From: an uncultured Sulfitobacter sp.
GTDB lineage: Bacteria; Pseudomonadota; Alphaproteobacteria; Rhodobacterales; Rhodobacteraceae
Reading direction: 5' to 3'
Assembly: GCA_947502265.1 (NCBI GenBank)
Contig: CANMZB010000002.1
Location: forward strand, 186,001-250,000
DNA: 64,000 nucleotides
Made by a program: the position numbers and the translations under genes. A model generated the notes under the pieces. It was not told the DNA's origin and ran no database searches. It was given only the letters and a program-made list of their open reading frames with translations. Each line of letters starts with the position of its first letter. Positions within the stretch are counted from its first letter, which is position 1. Below are positions 44,482 through 55,030 of this stretch, one piece after another.

Positions 44482-44559
44482 GTCCGGCTTTGCAGTGGCC
44501 GATGGCGGCGGCGCGCAGTAGAGTGCGCTAAATCGAATGTCCCGCAGGAGCCGCATCGC

Positions 44560-45348
44560 ATGTCATTTACCCTCGCCACCTGGAACATCAACTCTGTCCG
44601 CCTGCGCGAACCTATCGTGTGCAAATTGCTTGAAGAGGAAGGTCCGGACGTCCTGTGCCTTCAGGAATGCAAAAGCCCCGTGGACAAAATCCCGTTAGAG
44701 GGATTTCGCGCGTTGGGGTACGAATACATCGTGGCGCAGGGGCAAAAGGGCTATAATGGCGTCGCCATCCTGTCAAAGCTGCCGCTTAAAGACGCAGGCA
44801 GCCGCGATTACGCCAGCCTTGGCCACGCGCGCCATGTGGCGGCCGAGCTTGAGAACGGCGTGATGATCCATAATTTCTACGTTCCAGCGGGGGGCGATGT
44901 GCCGGACCGCGACGTGAACGAAAAATTCGGTCAAAAGCTGGATTATCTGGCGGAAATGCGCGACGTTTTTCATGCGGATGCCCCGAAGAAATCAATTCTC
45001 GTGGGGGATCTGAACATCGCTCCGCGCGAAGATGACGTGTGGGATCATAAAAAGCTGCTCAAAGTCGTGAGCCATACGCCTGTCGAGGTTGAGGCGCTGG
45101 CCGCCACGCAGGATGCGGGGCGCTGGGTGGACATCACGCGGCAGGATATTCCCTTGGGCCCGCTTTATAGCTGGTGGAGCTATCGCGCACGCGATTGGGA
45201 CGATGCCGACAAGGGCCGCCGCCTTGATCACGTTTGGGCCACGTCCGATATTTCCGGTGCCGCGCACGGCAGTCGCATACACCGTGTTGCGCGTGGATGG
45301 GAAAAGCCCAGCGACCATGCGCCGGTTTTTGCAACTTTCGATCTTTGA
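44560..45348 (+). CDS. xth: Exodeoxyribonuclease III (AP endonuclease)
   Basis: A 262-residue DNA-repair nuclease that cuts at abasic sites and degrades 3' ends. The metal site includes Glu36 in LQECK, with catalytic residues in GDLNIAPREDDVWD and SDHAPV at the C-terminus. The N-terminal ATWNINSVR is the hallmark start. I chose ATG 44560, which follows AGGAG at 44546-44550; codons further upstream belong to the leader and the terminator. Normal length. Confidence 0.94.
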   Translation: MSFTLATWNINSVRLREPIVCKLLEEEGPDVLCLQECKSPVDKIPLEGFRALGYEYIVAQGQKGYNGVAILSKLPLKDAGSRDYASLGHARHVAAELENGVMIHNFYVPAGGDVPDRDVNEKFGQKLDYLAEMRDVFHADAPKKSILVGDLNIAPREDDVWDHKKLLKVVSHTPVEVEALAATQDAGRWVDITRQDIPLGPLYSWWSYRARDWDDADKGRRLDHVWATSDISGAAHGSRIHRVARGWEKPSDHAPVFATFDL

Positions 45349-45411
45349 AGTTAAGGCTTGAGACCACATATAAAGAATGAAGCTGACCGTACTGAATTTA
45401 GGACCGATGAT

Positions 45412-46329
45412 ATGATGGATTTGAACCTTACCGCCTCCACCCCGGACGCCGACCTGATCAAGGACACAACCGAGGCCACGTTTATGGCCGATGTTGTAGA
45501 AGCATCACAAACGACACCCGTGATCGTGGATTTCTGGGCGCCGTGGTGCGGGCCTTGCAAAACCCTCGGACCACAGCTTGAGGCCGCTGTCGTTGCTGCC
45601 AAAGGGGCGGTCAAGATGGTCAAAGTCAACGTTGACGAAGCCCAGGGCATCGCAGGCCAGTTGCAGATTCAGTCGATTCCGACAGTTTATGCCTTTTATC
45701 AGGGCAAACCGATTGACGGCTTTCAGGGCGCTGTACCACAATCCGAGATCACCGAATTTGTTGATCGCGTGGTCAAGGCGGCGGGCGGTGAAGCGCCTAC
45801 AGACACGTTGAATGATGCCGTAGAGGCCGCCGAAGATATGCTAACAGCAGGCGACGCCGCCGATGCCGCAGAAACTTTTGCCGCCATTCTGGGCGAAGAT
45901 CCGATGCATGCGGGTGCCTATGGCGGCATGGTGCGCGCGCAGATTGCGTTGGGTGATCTGGATCAGGCCGAAGGGCTGCTTAACGGCGCGCCGATCGAGA
46001 TTTCCAAAGCGCCCGAACTGGAAGCCGCCCACGCCCAGCTTCAACTGGCCCGTCAGGCCGCAGACGCAGGGCCGGTTGGCGAGCTGACAGCGGCGGTCGA
46101 GGCGTCCGCGGACGATCATCAGGCGCGGTTCGATCTGGCGCGGGCGTTGTACGCAACGGGGGATGCCGAAGGGGCGGTCAATCAACTGCTGGAGCTGTTC
46201 AGGCGCGACCGCGAGTGGAACGAGGGTGCTGCAAAGGCGCAGCTTTTCACCATTTTCGAGGCGCTGAAGGCCAATGATCCTGTTGTGTTGAGCGGGCGTC
46301 GAAAGCTGAGTTCGATGATATTTGCCTGA
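45412..46329 (+). CDS. Thioredoxin-like co-chaperone (CnoX/YbbN type)
   Basis: A 305-residue protein with an N-terminal thioredoxin domain (WCGPCK, Cys46 and Cys49) and a C-terminal tetratricopeptide-type helical region (DAADAAETFAAILGEDPMHA and later repeats). This matches CnoX (YbbN), a cytoplasmic holdase that protects proteins from oxidation; unlike E. coli CnoX, this one keeps both redox cysteines. I chose ATG 45412; AGGA lies 8 bases before. The LON-domain gene starts 26 bases downstream. Confidence 0.9.
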   Translation: MMDLNLTASTPDADLIKDTTEATFMADVVEASQTTPVIVDFWAPWCGPCKTLGPQLEAAVVAAKGAVKMVKVNVDEAQGIAGQLQIQSIPTVYAFYQGKPIDGFQGAVPQSEITEFVDRVVKAAGGEAPTDTLNDAVEAAEDMLTAGDAADAAETFAAILGEDPMHAGAYGGMVRAQIALGDLDQAEGLLNGAPIEISKAPELEAAHAQLQLARQAADAGPVGELTAAVEASADDHQARFDLARALYATGDAEGAVNQLLELFRRDREWNEGAAKAQLFTIFEALKANDPVVLSGRRKLSSMIFA

Positions 46330-46355
46330 CAGGCAGGGAGCGCTACCTAACGATT

Positions 46356-47000
46356 ATGATAAAACAAGCTGACCTGCCCGACACAATTCCGATTTTCCCA
46401 CTGGGTGGGGCGCTGTTGCTGCCGCGCTCGCGATTGCCGCTGCATATCTTCGAGCCGCGCTATCTTCAGATGATCGAGGACGCATTGAAAACAACGACCC
46501 GCCTGATCGGCATGGTGCAGCCCAATGTTGTGCCCGGCCGTGACGGACCGGGCCTGCAAACCATTGGTTGTGCGGGGCGGATCACGCAATTCTCCGAAAC
46601 GGAGGATGGCCGCTATATGGTGACTCTCGCGGGCATCTCGCGGTTTCGCGTTGTTAAAGAGATCGAGGGTTTTACGCCCTATCGTCGTTGCGAAGTGACA
46701 TGGGACGGTTTTGACCGTGATCTGGGCAAAGACGAGGAAGACGGCAATTTCAACCGCACGGCCTTTCTCGACACGCTGGGCCGCTATTTCGATGTGCGCG
46801 GCCTGTCGGCGGATTGGGAGACGCTTAAAGAAGCCGATGACGAGTTGCTGATCAATTCGCTGTCGATGATGCTGGATCTGGACGCAGAGGACAAACAGGC
46901 GCTGCTTGAAGCGCCCTCGCTTAGCACCCGGCGTGAAACCCTTGTTACGTTGATTGAATACGCGCTATGCGGTGGTGGCGACGGAGATATGATGCAATGA
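46356..47000 (+). CDS. LON substrate-binding domain protein
   Basis: A 214-residue stand-alone LON N-terminal domain. Family blocks are [32 protein letters not shown] and GCAGRITQF. It lacks the ATPase and protease parts of Lon, so it may present substrates to another protein or act as an adaptor. It overlaps the Trm112-like gene by 4 bases (ATGA) and follows CnoX closely, forming a likely three-gene unit. Confidence 0.92.
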   Translation: MIKQADLPDTIPIFPLGGALLLPRSRLPLHIFEPRYLQMIEDALKTTTRLIGMVQPNVVPGRDGPGLQTIGCAGRITQFSETEDGRYMVTLAGISRFRVVKEIEGFTPYRRCEVTWDGFDRDLGKDEEDGNFNRTAFLDTLGRYFDVRGLSADWETLKEADDELLINSLSMMLDLDAEDKQALLEAPSLSTRRETLVTLIEYALCGGGDGDMMQ

Positions 47001-47182
47001 GCGACACCAAAGTGGAGTTTGACCGCCGGATGCTGGAGGCGCTGATTTGTCCGCGCAGCCAAATGACCCTCAGATATGACGCCGAACGTCAGGAACTGGT
47101 GTCAAAATCCGCCGGCCTTGCCTATCCGATCCGCAACGGAATCCCCGTGATGTTGATCGACGAGGCGCGCGTTCTGGATTGA
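46997..47182 (+). CDS. Trm112-family small protein
   Basis: A 61-residue protein of the Trm112/UPF0434 family, recognised by [10 protein letters not shown] and [20 protein letters not shown]. Trm112 proteins bind and activate methyltransferases. Only one cysteine of the classical zinc pairs remains, as in many bacterial versions. The start overlaps the LON-domain gene as ATGA. The stop at 47182 is directly adjacent to the convergent UbiH-type gene. Confidence 0.9.
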   Translation: MSDTKVEFDRRMLEALICPRSQMTLRYDAERQELVSKSAGLAYPIRNGIPVMLIDEARVLD

Positions 47183-48409
47183 TCAAAGCGGAGCGCCGCG
47201 CATCAGCCGCGGCAAGTCCCCTGTCAATCCTGCCGCCTCGCGGATGAAGTTGCGGCGCAAGCCGGGCAGGGCGTTGATCACCCCCATGCCGATATTGCGG
47301 GCCATGCGTATGAAGGCATTATCATTTGAAAACAGTTTATTAAAGCTGTCCGTGGCAAGCGCAAGAGTCGCATTATCGAATCTGCGCCACTCCTGATATC
47401 GCGCCAAAGCCAGCGCGCCGCCGAAATCTTCGCCACGTCTTTGCGCATCCACGATCACCTCGCAGAGCGCGGCAATATCGCGAAAACCCGCGTTCAGCCC
47501 CTGACCGGCGATGGGATGCACGCCGTGCGCGCTGTCACCCACAAGCGCCACACGCTCTGCCACCATGCTATGCGCCAAAGACAGGCTGAGCGGGTAGGTA
47601 TATCGTTTGCCTGCCAGTGAAATTTCGCCCAGAAAATCGCCAAAGCGCGGGCGCAGCACGTCCAGATAGCCGGCGTCCGGCAGCGCATGGATGCGCGCGG
47701 CGTTGGCGGTGCTTTCGGACCAGACGATCGAGCTGCGATTGCCGGTCAGCGGCAGAATGGCCAGCGGTCCTGCGGGCATGAAAAACTGGTGCGCCACGCC
47801 CCCGTGAGGGCGTTCGTGGTGCAGCGCACAGACAAGCGCGGTCTGGCCGTAATCCCATCCCGTCCGCTTGACGCCAGCGCGCCGCGCCACGCCCGATCCG
47901 CGCCCGTCTGCACCCACGCAAAGCCGCGCGCGCAGTGTTTTGCCCGAGGCAAGCGTCAGCGTGATGCCGGAAAGGTCCGTGCGTTGGCCGGTCACTTTTT
48001 CCCCGTCAAGAACGGTCACCCCCCCGGTCGCCCCGGCCACCTGCATCAGGGCGCGCCGCAAATGGCGGTCTTCGACCATATGGCCCATCGGCCCTTCCTC
48101 GATCTCGGCGTGATCGAAATGCATGAAGAACGGCGATGGCCCTTCGCCTGCGCGCCCGTCTGTCACCTTGATTTCCAGCATGGGTTGCGCGTGATCCGCC
48201 ACTGCGTCCCAAACGCCGATGCCTTGCAGCAGCCGCACAGAAGTAAGCGCCAACGCATAGGCGCGCCCGTCGAAATCGGGGACATCCCGCACAGAGCGCG
48301 CCTGTGCATCTATCACGGTGACCCGCAGACCCGCCCCTGCAAGAGCGATGGCAAGGGCTGGGCCGCTTAGGCCGCCGCCGACGATGGCGATATCGGTGTC
48401 AAATTCCAT
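47183..48409 (-). CDS. UbiH/UbiF-family FAD monooxygenase
   Basis: A 408-residue flavin-dependent hydroxylase of the UbiH/UbiF/VisC family, most likely for ubiquinone synthesis. The FAD motif is IAIVGGGLSGPALA near the N-terminus, the DG-type motif LCVGADGRGSGVARRAG lies in the middle, and the FAD ribityl-binding signature is GDSAHGVHPIAGQGLN. I chose ATG 48409 because GGGGA precedes it. Which ring position it hydroxylates cannot be told. It converges with the Trm112-like gene. Confidence 0.9.
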   Translation of the reverse strand: MEFDTDIAIVGGGLSGPALAIALAGAGLRVTVIDAQARSVRDVPDFDGRAYALALTSVRLLQGIGVWDAVADHAQPMLEIKVTDGRAGEGPSPFFMHFDHAEIEEGPMGHMVEDRHLRRALMQVAGATGGVTVLDGEKVTGQRTDLSGITLTLASGKTLRARLCVGADGRGSGVARRAGVKRTGWDYGQTALVCALHHERPHGGVAHQFFMPAGPLAILPLTGNRSSIVWSESTANAARIHALPDAGYLDVLRPRFGDFLGEISLAGKRYTYPLSLSLAHSMVAERVALVGDSAHGVHPIAGQGLNAGFRDIAALCEVIVDAQRRGEDFGGALALARYQEWRRFDNATLALATDSFNKLFSNDNAFIRMARNIGMGVINALPGLRRNFIREAAGLTGDLPRLMRGAPL

Positions 48410-48495
48410 GTCCCCATTTAGGGTCGTACGGCGGGGATTGTCCATGCGCCCTGACGCCGCTACCGTCGCCGGACAACAACTTGAGGATACCCAAT

Positions 48496-49827
48496 ATGCA
48501 AGACTGGCTGACCATGACCGCCGCAGACCTTGGACGCGGGATTGCAGCGGGTGATATTGATCCGCTAGCGCTTTGCGATACTTATCTGGACGCCATTGCG
48601 GCGCATCCTTTGCGGGACCGCATTTATGCCCGCGTTACCGCCGACCGTGCGCGGGCCGAGGCCACCGCCGCCGCCGTGCGCGCCCGTGACGGGCGGCGCT
48701 TGTCGCCGCTGGACGGGGTGCCGGTCAGCTGGAAAGACCTGTTCGACACCGCAGGTATCGCGACAGAATCGGGATCAAAGCTGTTGGAGGGCCGCGTGCC
48801 ATTGCATGATGCGCAGGTTGTGCGGAACGCAACGGCGATGGGGCTGGTGTGTCTGGGCAAGGTCCATATGAGCGAGCTGGCCTTTTCGGGGTTGGGGTAT
48901 AATCCGTCGACGGCCACTCCGCCTTGTGTGAATGACGCCGATGCCGTGCCGGGGGGGTCGTCTTCCGGCTCTGCCGCCTCTGTCGCGTTTGGTCTTGCGG
49001 CGGCAAGCATCGGGTCCGACACGGGCGGTTCCGTGCGCATCCCTGCCGCGTGGAATGACCTTGTGGGTCTGAAACCAACTCACGGGCGGCTTAGCCTTGA
49101 GGGTGCCGTCCCGCTTGCGCTGAAATTCGATACAGTTGGTCCGCTGTGCCGCTCCGTCGAAGATGCCGCCTTGCTGACGGCGGCTCTGGAGGGTGGTAAA
49201 GCGCCGGATCTGGGCGGAGCGACGCTGCAAGGTCGCCGCTTTGCGATTGTGGAAACGGCGTTTATGGATGACGTGCGCGATTCGCCCAAAGGGGCGTTCG
49301 AGCGGGCGGTTGCTGCCCTGCAAGCCGCTGGCGCGCAGGTTGACACCATCGAGGTGCCGGCCGTTGACGATGCGCTGGATGCCTCTGTTTGTCTCATTCC
49401 ATCAGAGGCTTACGGGCTTTGGCGTGATGTGATCGAAGCGAACCCCGACAAGATGTATTCCGAAATTCTCACCCGCTTCCGATTGGGGCGTAACTATTCG
49501 GGGCCTGATTATGTCGCCGCTTGGGCCAGGCTTGAGGCGGCGCGCGTGGCTTATGACGAAGCAACCGCCGGTTATGATGCGGTCCTTGCGCCGACTGCCG
49601 CAAACCTGCCCCCCAATCTTGAGCGGCTGAACACGGACCCTGACTATTACAAATCCGAAAACCTGCTGGCGCTGCGCAATACCCGCATTGGCAATCTTCT
49701 CGGCCTGTGCGCGCTAACGCTGCCCACTGACACGCCCAGTTGCGGGCTGATGCTGGTTGGTGCGCCGGATCAGGACAGCGCGCTGTTGCGGCTGGGGGCG
49801 GCTGCGCAAAAGGTCTTGCGCAAATAA
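48496..49827 (+). CDS. Amidase signature family protein
   Basis: A 443-residue hydrolase of the amidase signature family. The catalytic triad is Lys80 in SWKDLF, a cis-serine in GGSSSGSA (155-157) and the nucleophile Ser179 in SDTGGSV. The rest of the signature, RIPAAWNDLVGLKPTHGRLS, follows. It is not GatA by context (no gatB or gatC). The substrate is unknown; members cleave amides or act in tRNA-independent pathways. ATG 48496 follows GAGGA. Confidence 0.9.
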   Translation: MQDWLTMTAADLGRGIAAGDIDPLALCDTYLDAIAAHPLRDRIYARVTADRARAEATAAAVRARDGRRLSPLDGVPVSWKDLFDTAGIATESGSKLLEGRVPLHDAQVVRNATAMGLVCLGKVHMSELAFSGLGYNPSTATPPCVNDADAVPGGSSSGSAASVAFGLAAASIGSDTGGSVRIPAAWNDLVGLKPTHGRLSLEGAVPLALKFDTVGPLCRSVEDAALLTAALEGGKAPDLGGATLQGRRFAIVETAFMDDVRDSPKGAFERAVAALQAAGAQVDTIEVPAVDDALDASVCLIPSEAYGLWRDVIEANPDKMYSEILTRFRLGRNYSGPDYVAAWARLEAARVAYDEATAGYDAVLAPTAANLPPNLERLNTDPDYYKSENLLALRNTRIGNLLGLCALTLPTDTPSCGLMLVGAPDQDSALLRLGAAAQKVLRK

Positions 49828-49956
49828 ATCCGCGCAGGACGGGACTTAAAAGCCACAAACGCGGGTTTCCGACAGGGTTTTTCTGGACGACAGGCAGGGG
49901 TTTAAGCTACCTTGGACGAAACGGGGCGATAACGATCCCGATCCGAGGCAGTTTTG

Positions 49957-51144
49957 ATGATTTATCCTGAGCGGTTTTCGAACCTTCCGGCTCATGTGTG
50001 GCCCCGTCTGCGCGCCCTTCTGGACGCGCATAAAGGGGGCGGCCCATTGATCCAAATGACCATTGGCGAGCCGAAACATGTGTTTCCGGCTTGGGTTACT
50101 GACGTGGTTGTGCAGAACGCAGCCGGATTCAACAGCTATCCCCCCAATGACGGTACGCCCGAATTGCGCGATGCCATCGCCGACTGGGTCAAGCGCCGCT
50201 ATGGTGTTCCGGTGGATGCCGACACCCAGATCATGGCGCTGAATGGCACGCGCGAGGGGCTGTATAACGCGGTGATCGCGCTTTGCCCCGAAACGAAGAG
50301 GGGGCAAAAACCCGCGATCCTGATCCCGAACCCGTTTTATCCGGTCTACATGATCGGTGCGATTTCGGGCGCGTGCGATCCGGTGATGGTCAATGCGACG
50401 GCGCAAACCGGGTATTTGCCTGATTTTAGCATTGTTGATGCGGACACATTGGCGCGGACGGTGGCGGTGTTTGTCTGCTCGCCCTCAAATCCGCAGGGCG
50501 CTGTTGCCACGCGTGAATATTGGGAAAACCTGATCCGTCTGGCCGAGCGGCACGATTTTTACATCTTCGCGGATGAATGCTATTCCGAGATCTACCGCGA
50601 CACGCCGCCTGTTGGCGCGCTTCAGGTTGCGCATGAGATGGGCGTAGATCTGAACCGGGTTGTGATCTTCCACAGTCTGAGCAAACGCTCGAACCTGCCC
50701 GGTCTGCGCTCGGGCTTTGCGGCGAGTGGTGCGGAAACGATGCGCGAATTCAAACAGCTGCGCAGCTTTTCCGGCGCGCCCTTGCCGCTGCCCTTACAGG
50801 CAGCCTCTGCTGCGGTTTGGGCGGACGAGGCACATGTCGCGGAAAACCGTGCGCTTTACGCAGAGAAGTTCGAGATCGCGGACCGGATCTTTGGCAATGT
50901 GCCAGGTTATTTCAGCCCCGAAGGCGGATTTTTCCTGTGGCTCCCTGTCGATGACGACGAGGAGGCGGCGGTCAAGCTGTGGACCGAGACCGGCGTCAAG
51001 GTGCTGCCCGGCAGCTATCTGGCGCAGGATGTACCGGGCAAAGAAAACCCCGGTAAAAAGTATATAAGGGCGGCCCTGGTGGCTCCGAAAGAAGAGACAG
51101 AGCGCGGCCTTCAGGCCATTCGCGACTGTCTTTACGCGGTTTAG
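49957..51144 (+). CDS. Class I/II aminotransferase, DapC-like
   Basis: A 395-residue PLP enzyme. The PLP lysine is Lys243 in HSLSKRSNLPGLRSGF, the aspartate to the PLP nitrogen lies in FADECYSEIY, and NPQG is preserved. The style is that of DapC-type N-succinyl-diaminopimelate aminotransferases, which would link to lysine and murein synthesis and to asd in this window, but alanine/valine aminotransferases look similar. I chose ATG 49957, one codon after a possible TTG; GAGG lies upstream at 49944-49947. ftsK begins 15 bases downstream. Confidence 0.88.
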   Translation: MIYPERFSNLPAHVWPRLRALLDAHKGGGPLIQMTIGEPKHVFPAWVTDVVVQNAAGFNSYPPNDGTPELRDAIADWVKRRYGVPVDADTQIMALNGTREGLYNAVIALCPETKRGQKPAILIPNPFYPVYMIGAISGACDPVMVNATAQTGYLPDFSIVDADTLARTVAVFVCSPSNPQGAVATREYWENLIRLAERHDFYIFADECYSEIYRDTPPVGALQVAHEMGVDLNRVVIFHSLSKRSNLPGLRSGFAASGAETMREFKQLRSFSGAPLPLPLQAASAAVWADEAHVAENRALYAEKFEIADRIFGNVPGYFSPEGGFFLWLPVDDDEEAAVKLWTETGVKVLPGSYLAQDVPGKENPGKKYIRAALVAPKEETERGLQAIRDCLYAV

Positions 51145-51159
51145 GACGAAGGACGAGGT

Positions 51160-54100
51160 ATGGCATATCAGACACGCGGGCGCGATCCCCTGTTGGACAG
51201 TACAATGACCGAAGCGATTGAAAAACGCGGCAAGGAACTGCTTGGCGTGGTGCTGGTGGTACTGGGTGTCATGGCGACGATGATGATCGCCAGCTACACG
51301 CCCGACGACCCGAGCTGGATGCTGGCCACGGATGCACCTGCGCAAAACTGGCTGGGCCGGATGGGCGCATCCTTTGCGGCACCTTTGTTCATGATTGTGG
51401 GCTGGGGCGCGTGGGGCGTGGCGATTGTTTTGCTGGTCTGGGGCGTACGCTTTGCGCTGCACAAAGGGCAGGACCGCGCGATGGGGCGTCTGATCTTTGC
51501 GCCGATCGCTGTCGCGTTGGGCGCGATTTATGCCGCGACGCTGACGCCTGATGCGCAATGGCTGCAAACGCACAGCTTTGGCTTGGGCGGTCTATTTGGT
51601 GATACCGTGATGGGTGTGATCCTGACGGTACTGCCCATCGGGTCGACCTTTACGGTCAAGCTGATGTCGGTCCTGATGGGGCTCGGCATCCTTGCGCTGG
51701 GGGCTTTTGTGCTGGGCTTTACCAAGACTGAGTTGACGCGTTTTGCGCGTTTTTTGATTGTTGGCACCATTGTGGCCTACGCAGGGTTGATGAACCTGTT
51801 GGGTCGTGGGGCCAGCGGCGCGGTTGTCGCAGCGCAGGGGATGCAGGCCAAACAGGCCCAACGCCGCGAAGAACGCCGTACCGAGGCTCAAGCGCAAGCC
51901 GCCTATGCCGCAGAACAGGCGTATGTTGACGACCCTGTGCTTGCCGCGCCCGCCCGCAAGCCATCCATCATCGCGACCCGTGCCATCCCCGCAGCGGTGC
52001 AAGACCCCCAACCGGAGGCATGGCCGGACGAGGATTATGCAGAGCCCGCACCCGAGCCGAAAACAGGTCTTCTTGCGCGGATGCCCGGCCTGATCAAACG
52101 TCCGGAAGTGATGCCCGAGCCGGAACTGGTCGAGCATTCCCAAGAGGGTGTGTTCGAGGAGCAGCCGGATGAGGACCGGATCAAATCCAAAATTTCCGAT
52201 GTGATAAAGAATCGCGTTCGCACGGCAAGGGCGGTGCATGTTCCGGCTACCGCGCCGCTGACCAGAGGGCGCGGGCGTGGTCCCGATCCGCTTGTGCTGA
52301 ATCCCACACGGGCGGAACCGCCGCTGACCGCGAAAGCGTCGGCACCTGTCGCGTTGCCCGCAGAGCCGCCGCTGACGCGCGAGGCACCTGTTTATGTCGA
52401 TGCTGCGCCGGTAGGGCAATACGATGAATACGCCGGTTTCGACGCGGATGAGGGGGAAGAGGTGAACCTTTTTGCCGAGCCGGTTGAAGAAACGCAGGTG
52501 ATCGAAGAGGCGCTGCCGCTGCGCGCTACTCGTGTTGTGGACGCCGCGCCGCAAATCCCTGTGCCCGAGCCCAAGCGCGTGGTGCAGCCGCTGGTGCGCA
52601 AACCTGTGCAACAGAGCAAGCAGGCAAAGGCCGAAACCCAGCCCGTCCTGTCGTTTGATGACACCCACGCCGGTTTCGAGCTTCCGCCGCTAAGCTTGCT
52701 CGAATCCGCCGATGATGTACCGCGTCTGCATCTGAGTGATGAGGCGCTGGAAGAAAACGCTCGGATGCTGGAATCCGTGTTGGATGACTATGGCGTCAAG
52801 GGCGAGATCGTCGCCGTGCGCCCCGGCCCTGTGGTCACGATGTACGAGCTGGAACCCGCGCCGGGCCTCAAGGCGTCGCGCGTGATCGGTCTGGCCGATG
52901 ACATCGCCCGCTCGATGGCTGCTTTGTCTGCACGCGTGTCTACGGTGCCGGGCCGTTCGGTTATAGGGATCGAACTGCCCAACGAGAACCGTGAAAAAGT
53001 TGTGCTGCGCGAAATTCTGTCCAGCCGCGACTTTGGGGATGGCAACCAGAACCTGCCGCTGGCGCTGGGCAAGGACATCGGGGGCGAGCCTGTCGTGGCC
53101 AACCTTGCCAAGATGCCTCACCTTTTGATTGCGGGGACAACCGGTTCGGGTAAATCCGTGGCGATCAACACCATGATCCTGTCGCTGCTGTATAAGCTCA
53201 GCCCGCAAGAATGCCGGATGATCATGATCGACCCCAAGATGCTTGAACTGAGCGTCTATGACGGCATCCCGCACCTGTTATCGCCGGTTGTGACGGACCC
53301 CAAAAAGGCGCTTGTCGCGTTGAAATGGACCGTGGGCGAGATGGAAGACCGTTATCGCAAGATGTCCAAAATGGGCGTGCGCAACATCGAAGGTTACAAC
53401 GGGCGCGTGCGCGAAGCGCTGGCCAAGGGCGAGATGTTCAGCCGCACCGTGCAAACCGGTTTTGACGACGACACCGGCGAGCCGATCTTTGAGACGGAAG
53501 AAAACACACCCGTAACGCTGCCCTATATCGTTGTCGTCGTGGACGAGATGGCAGACCTGATGATGGTTGCAGGGAAAGAGATCGAGGCTTGCATTCAACG
53601 TCTGGCGCAGATGGCACGGGCGTCAGGTATCCACCTGATTATGGCGACACAGCGGCCCTCGGTCGATGTGATCACCGGCACGATCAAAGCCAACTTCCCG
53701 ACGCGGATTTCGTTTCAGGTTACGTCAAAGATCGACAGCCGCACCATTCTGGGCGAGATGGGCGCGGAGCAGCTTCTGGGCATGGGTGACATGCTTTATA
53801 TGGCGGGCGGATCAAAGATCGTGCGCTGTCACGGCCCGTTTGTGAGCGACGAAGAAGTCGAGGAAATCGTTAACCACCTCAAGCAGTTCGGTGAGCCTGA
53901 TTATGTTTCGGGCGTGGTCGAAGGGCCGCCGGATGGCAAGGAAAGCGATATCGACGCCGTGCTCGGGCTGAACACCGGCGGCAATACCGATGGCGAAGAT
54001 GCGCTTTATGACACTGCCGTCCAGATTGTGATCAAGGACCGCAAATGCTCCACCTCCTATATTCAGCGCAAGTTGGCAATTGGATACAATAAGGCCGCGC

Positions 54101-54189
54101 GACTGGTTGAACAGATGGAGGACGAAGGTCTCGTTTCTCCGGCCAACCATGTCGGAAAACGTGAAATTCTGGTGCCGGAACAGGGATAG
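51160..54189 (+). CDS. ftsK: DNA translocase FtsK
   Basis: A 1009-residue septal DNA pump that clears chromosome termini and couples segregation to division. The N-terminal quarter has four membrane segments, followed by a long Pro/Ala/Glu-rich linker (about 220-500) and the motor domain with the Walker A box GTTGSGKS near 659-666. Walker B-like [11 protein letters not shown] and the [21 protein letters not shown] segment follow. The C-terminal gamma domain has the winged-helix [20 protein letters not shown]. Length is in the normal alphaproteobacterial range. A strong terminator follows. Confidence 0.96.
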   Translation: MAYQTRGRDPLLDSTMTEAIEKRGKELLGVVLVVLGVMATMMIASYTPDDPSWMLATDAPAQNWLGRMGASFAAPLFMIVGWGAWGVAIVLLVWGVRFALHKGQDRAMGRLIFAPIAVALGAIYAATLTPDAQWLQTHSFGLGGLFGDTVMGVILTVLPIGSTFTVKLMSVLMGLGILALGAFVLGFTKTELTRFARFLIVGTIVAYAGLMNLLGRGASGAVVAAQGMQAKQAQRREERRTEAQAQAAYAAEQAYVDDPVLAAPARKPSIIATRAIPAAVQDPQPEAWPDEDYAEPAPEPKTGLLARMPGLIKRPEVMPEPELVEHSQEGVFEEQPDEDRIKSKISDVIKNRVRTARAVHVPATAPLTRGRGRGPDPLVLNPTRAEPPLTAKASAPVALPAEPPLTREAPVYVDAAPVGQYDEYAGFDADEGEEVNLFAEPVEETQVIEEALPLRATRVVDAAPQIPVPEPKRVVQPLVRKPVQQSKQAKAETQPVLSFDDTHAGFELPPLSLLESADDVPRLHLSDEALEENARMLESVLDDYGVKGEIVAVRPGPVVTMYELEPAPGLKASRVIGLADDIARSMAALSARVSTVPGRSVIGIELPNENREKVVLREILSSRDFGDGNQNLPLALGKDIGGEPVVANLAKMPHLLIAGTTGSGKSVAINTMILSLLYKLSPQECRMIMIDPKMLELSVYDGIPHLLSPVVTDPKKALVALKWTVGEMEDRYRKMSKMGVRNIEGYNGRVREALAKGEMFSRTVQTGFDDDTGEPIFETEENTPVTLPYIVVVVDEMADLMMVAGKEIEACIQRLAQMARASGIHLIMATQRPSVDVITGTIKANFPTRISFQVTSKIDSRTILGEMGAEQLLGMGDMLYMAGGSKIVRCHGPFVSDEEVEEIVNHLKQFGEPDYVSGVVEGPPDGKESDIDAVLGLNTGGNTDGEDALYDTAVQIVIKDRKCSTSYIQRKLAIGYNKAARLVEQMEDEGLVSPANHVGKREILVPEQG

Positions 54190-54228
54190 GCTTACCTCCG
54201 ATCCTCCGCTTTTTTGCATCAATACCTG

Positions 54229-54258
54229 ACCGCCGGGAGAGATTCCGGCGGTTTTTTT
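54229..54258 (+). terminator. Rho-independent terminator of ftsK
   Basis: A 7-bp GC stem pairs 54230-54236 with 54245-54251 around an 8-base loop, followed by seven T residues. It lies 40 bases past the ftsK stop. Confidence 0.88.
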
Positions 54259-54386
54259 GTGCTTAATATTGCCTTTGCATGCTGCGGAGTTGGAGGCTTC
54301 CGGCGGAAATCTGCAACGTGATATCGCATATCAATGCGCCTGCACCTATGTTCAATCCAAGAGCAGACAATCAAGGACATCCACAG

Positions 54387-54989
54387 ATGCGTATTTTGAA
54401 GACCATAACCCTGAGCGTGGCCATCGCCTGTGCCACTGCTGGCGCGTCTTTCGCCGACAAGCTGCCGCTGAACAGTATCAGCAGCTACCTTAACGGGCTG
54501 ACAACGGCCAAGGGGGCTTTTACCCAGATCAACGGGGATGGCACGATTTCGACCGGAACGATCTATATCAAACGGCCCGGACGGGTGCGTTTTGAATATA
54601 ATGCACCAGACAGCGGGCTGGTTGTGGCGGGCAGTAACACGGTTGTGGTGTATGATACCAAATCAAACCAGCCGCCCGAGACATACCCGCTTGCCCGGAC
54701 GCCTTTGTCGATCATTCTGGCGCGAAACGTGAATCTTGGGCAGGCCAGGATGGTCACAGGCCACAGCTATGATGGCACCGCGACAACGGTCACTGCGCAG
54801 GATCCCGACAATCCGCAATACGGCAACATCCAGATGAAGTTCACCGGCCCACAACCGCAGCTGCGCCAGTGGATCATCAATGACGGCAATGGGGGCCAGA
54901 CGACAGTGGTTTTGGGGGATCTGAAAGTGGGCGGTAGCCTTGCGAACAAGCTGTTCGATGTGGGCAGTCCCGGAACGGTGAACCGTTAG
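54387..54989 (+). CDS. lolA: Outer-membrane lipoprotein carrier protein LolA
   Basis: A 200-residue periplasmic chaperone that takes lipoproteins from the inner to the outer membrane. The signal peptide is about residues 1-23 (TLSVAIACATAGASFA). The mature beta-barrel shows GAFTQINGDGTISTGTIYIK, RPGRVRFEYNAPDS, ISIILARNVNL-like SIILARNVNLGQAR and QLRQWIINDGNG. I chose ATG 54387, which follows AAGGA. It is found directly after ftsK in many proteobacteria. The window also contains lipoproteins it would carry (LptE, DUF3576, SLT, I78). Confidence 0.92.
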   Translation: MRILKTITLSVAIACATAGASFADKLPLNSISSYLNGLTTAKGAFTQINGDGTISTGTIYIKRPGRVRFEYNAPDSGLVVAGSNTVVVYDTKSNQPPETYPLARTPLSIILARNVNLGQARMVTGHSYDGTATTVTAQDPDNPQYGNIQMKFTGPQPQLRQWIINDGNGGQTTVVLGDLKVGGSLANKLFDVGSPGTVNR

Positions 54990-55002
54990 GCCGGAGCAGA
55001 GT

Positions 55003-55023
55003 AGGGGCCGAAAGGCCCCTTTT
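55003..55023 (+). terminator. Rho-independent terminator of lolA
   Basis: A 7-bp stem pairs 55003-55009 with 55014-55020 around a GAAA tetraloop, followed by TTTT. It lies 13 bases past the lolA stop and just before the convergent SLT gene. Confidence 0.85.
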
Positions 55024-55030
55024 GCCCGGT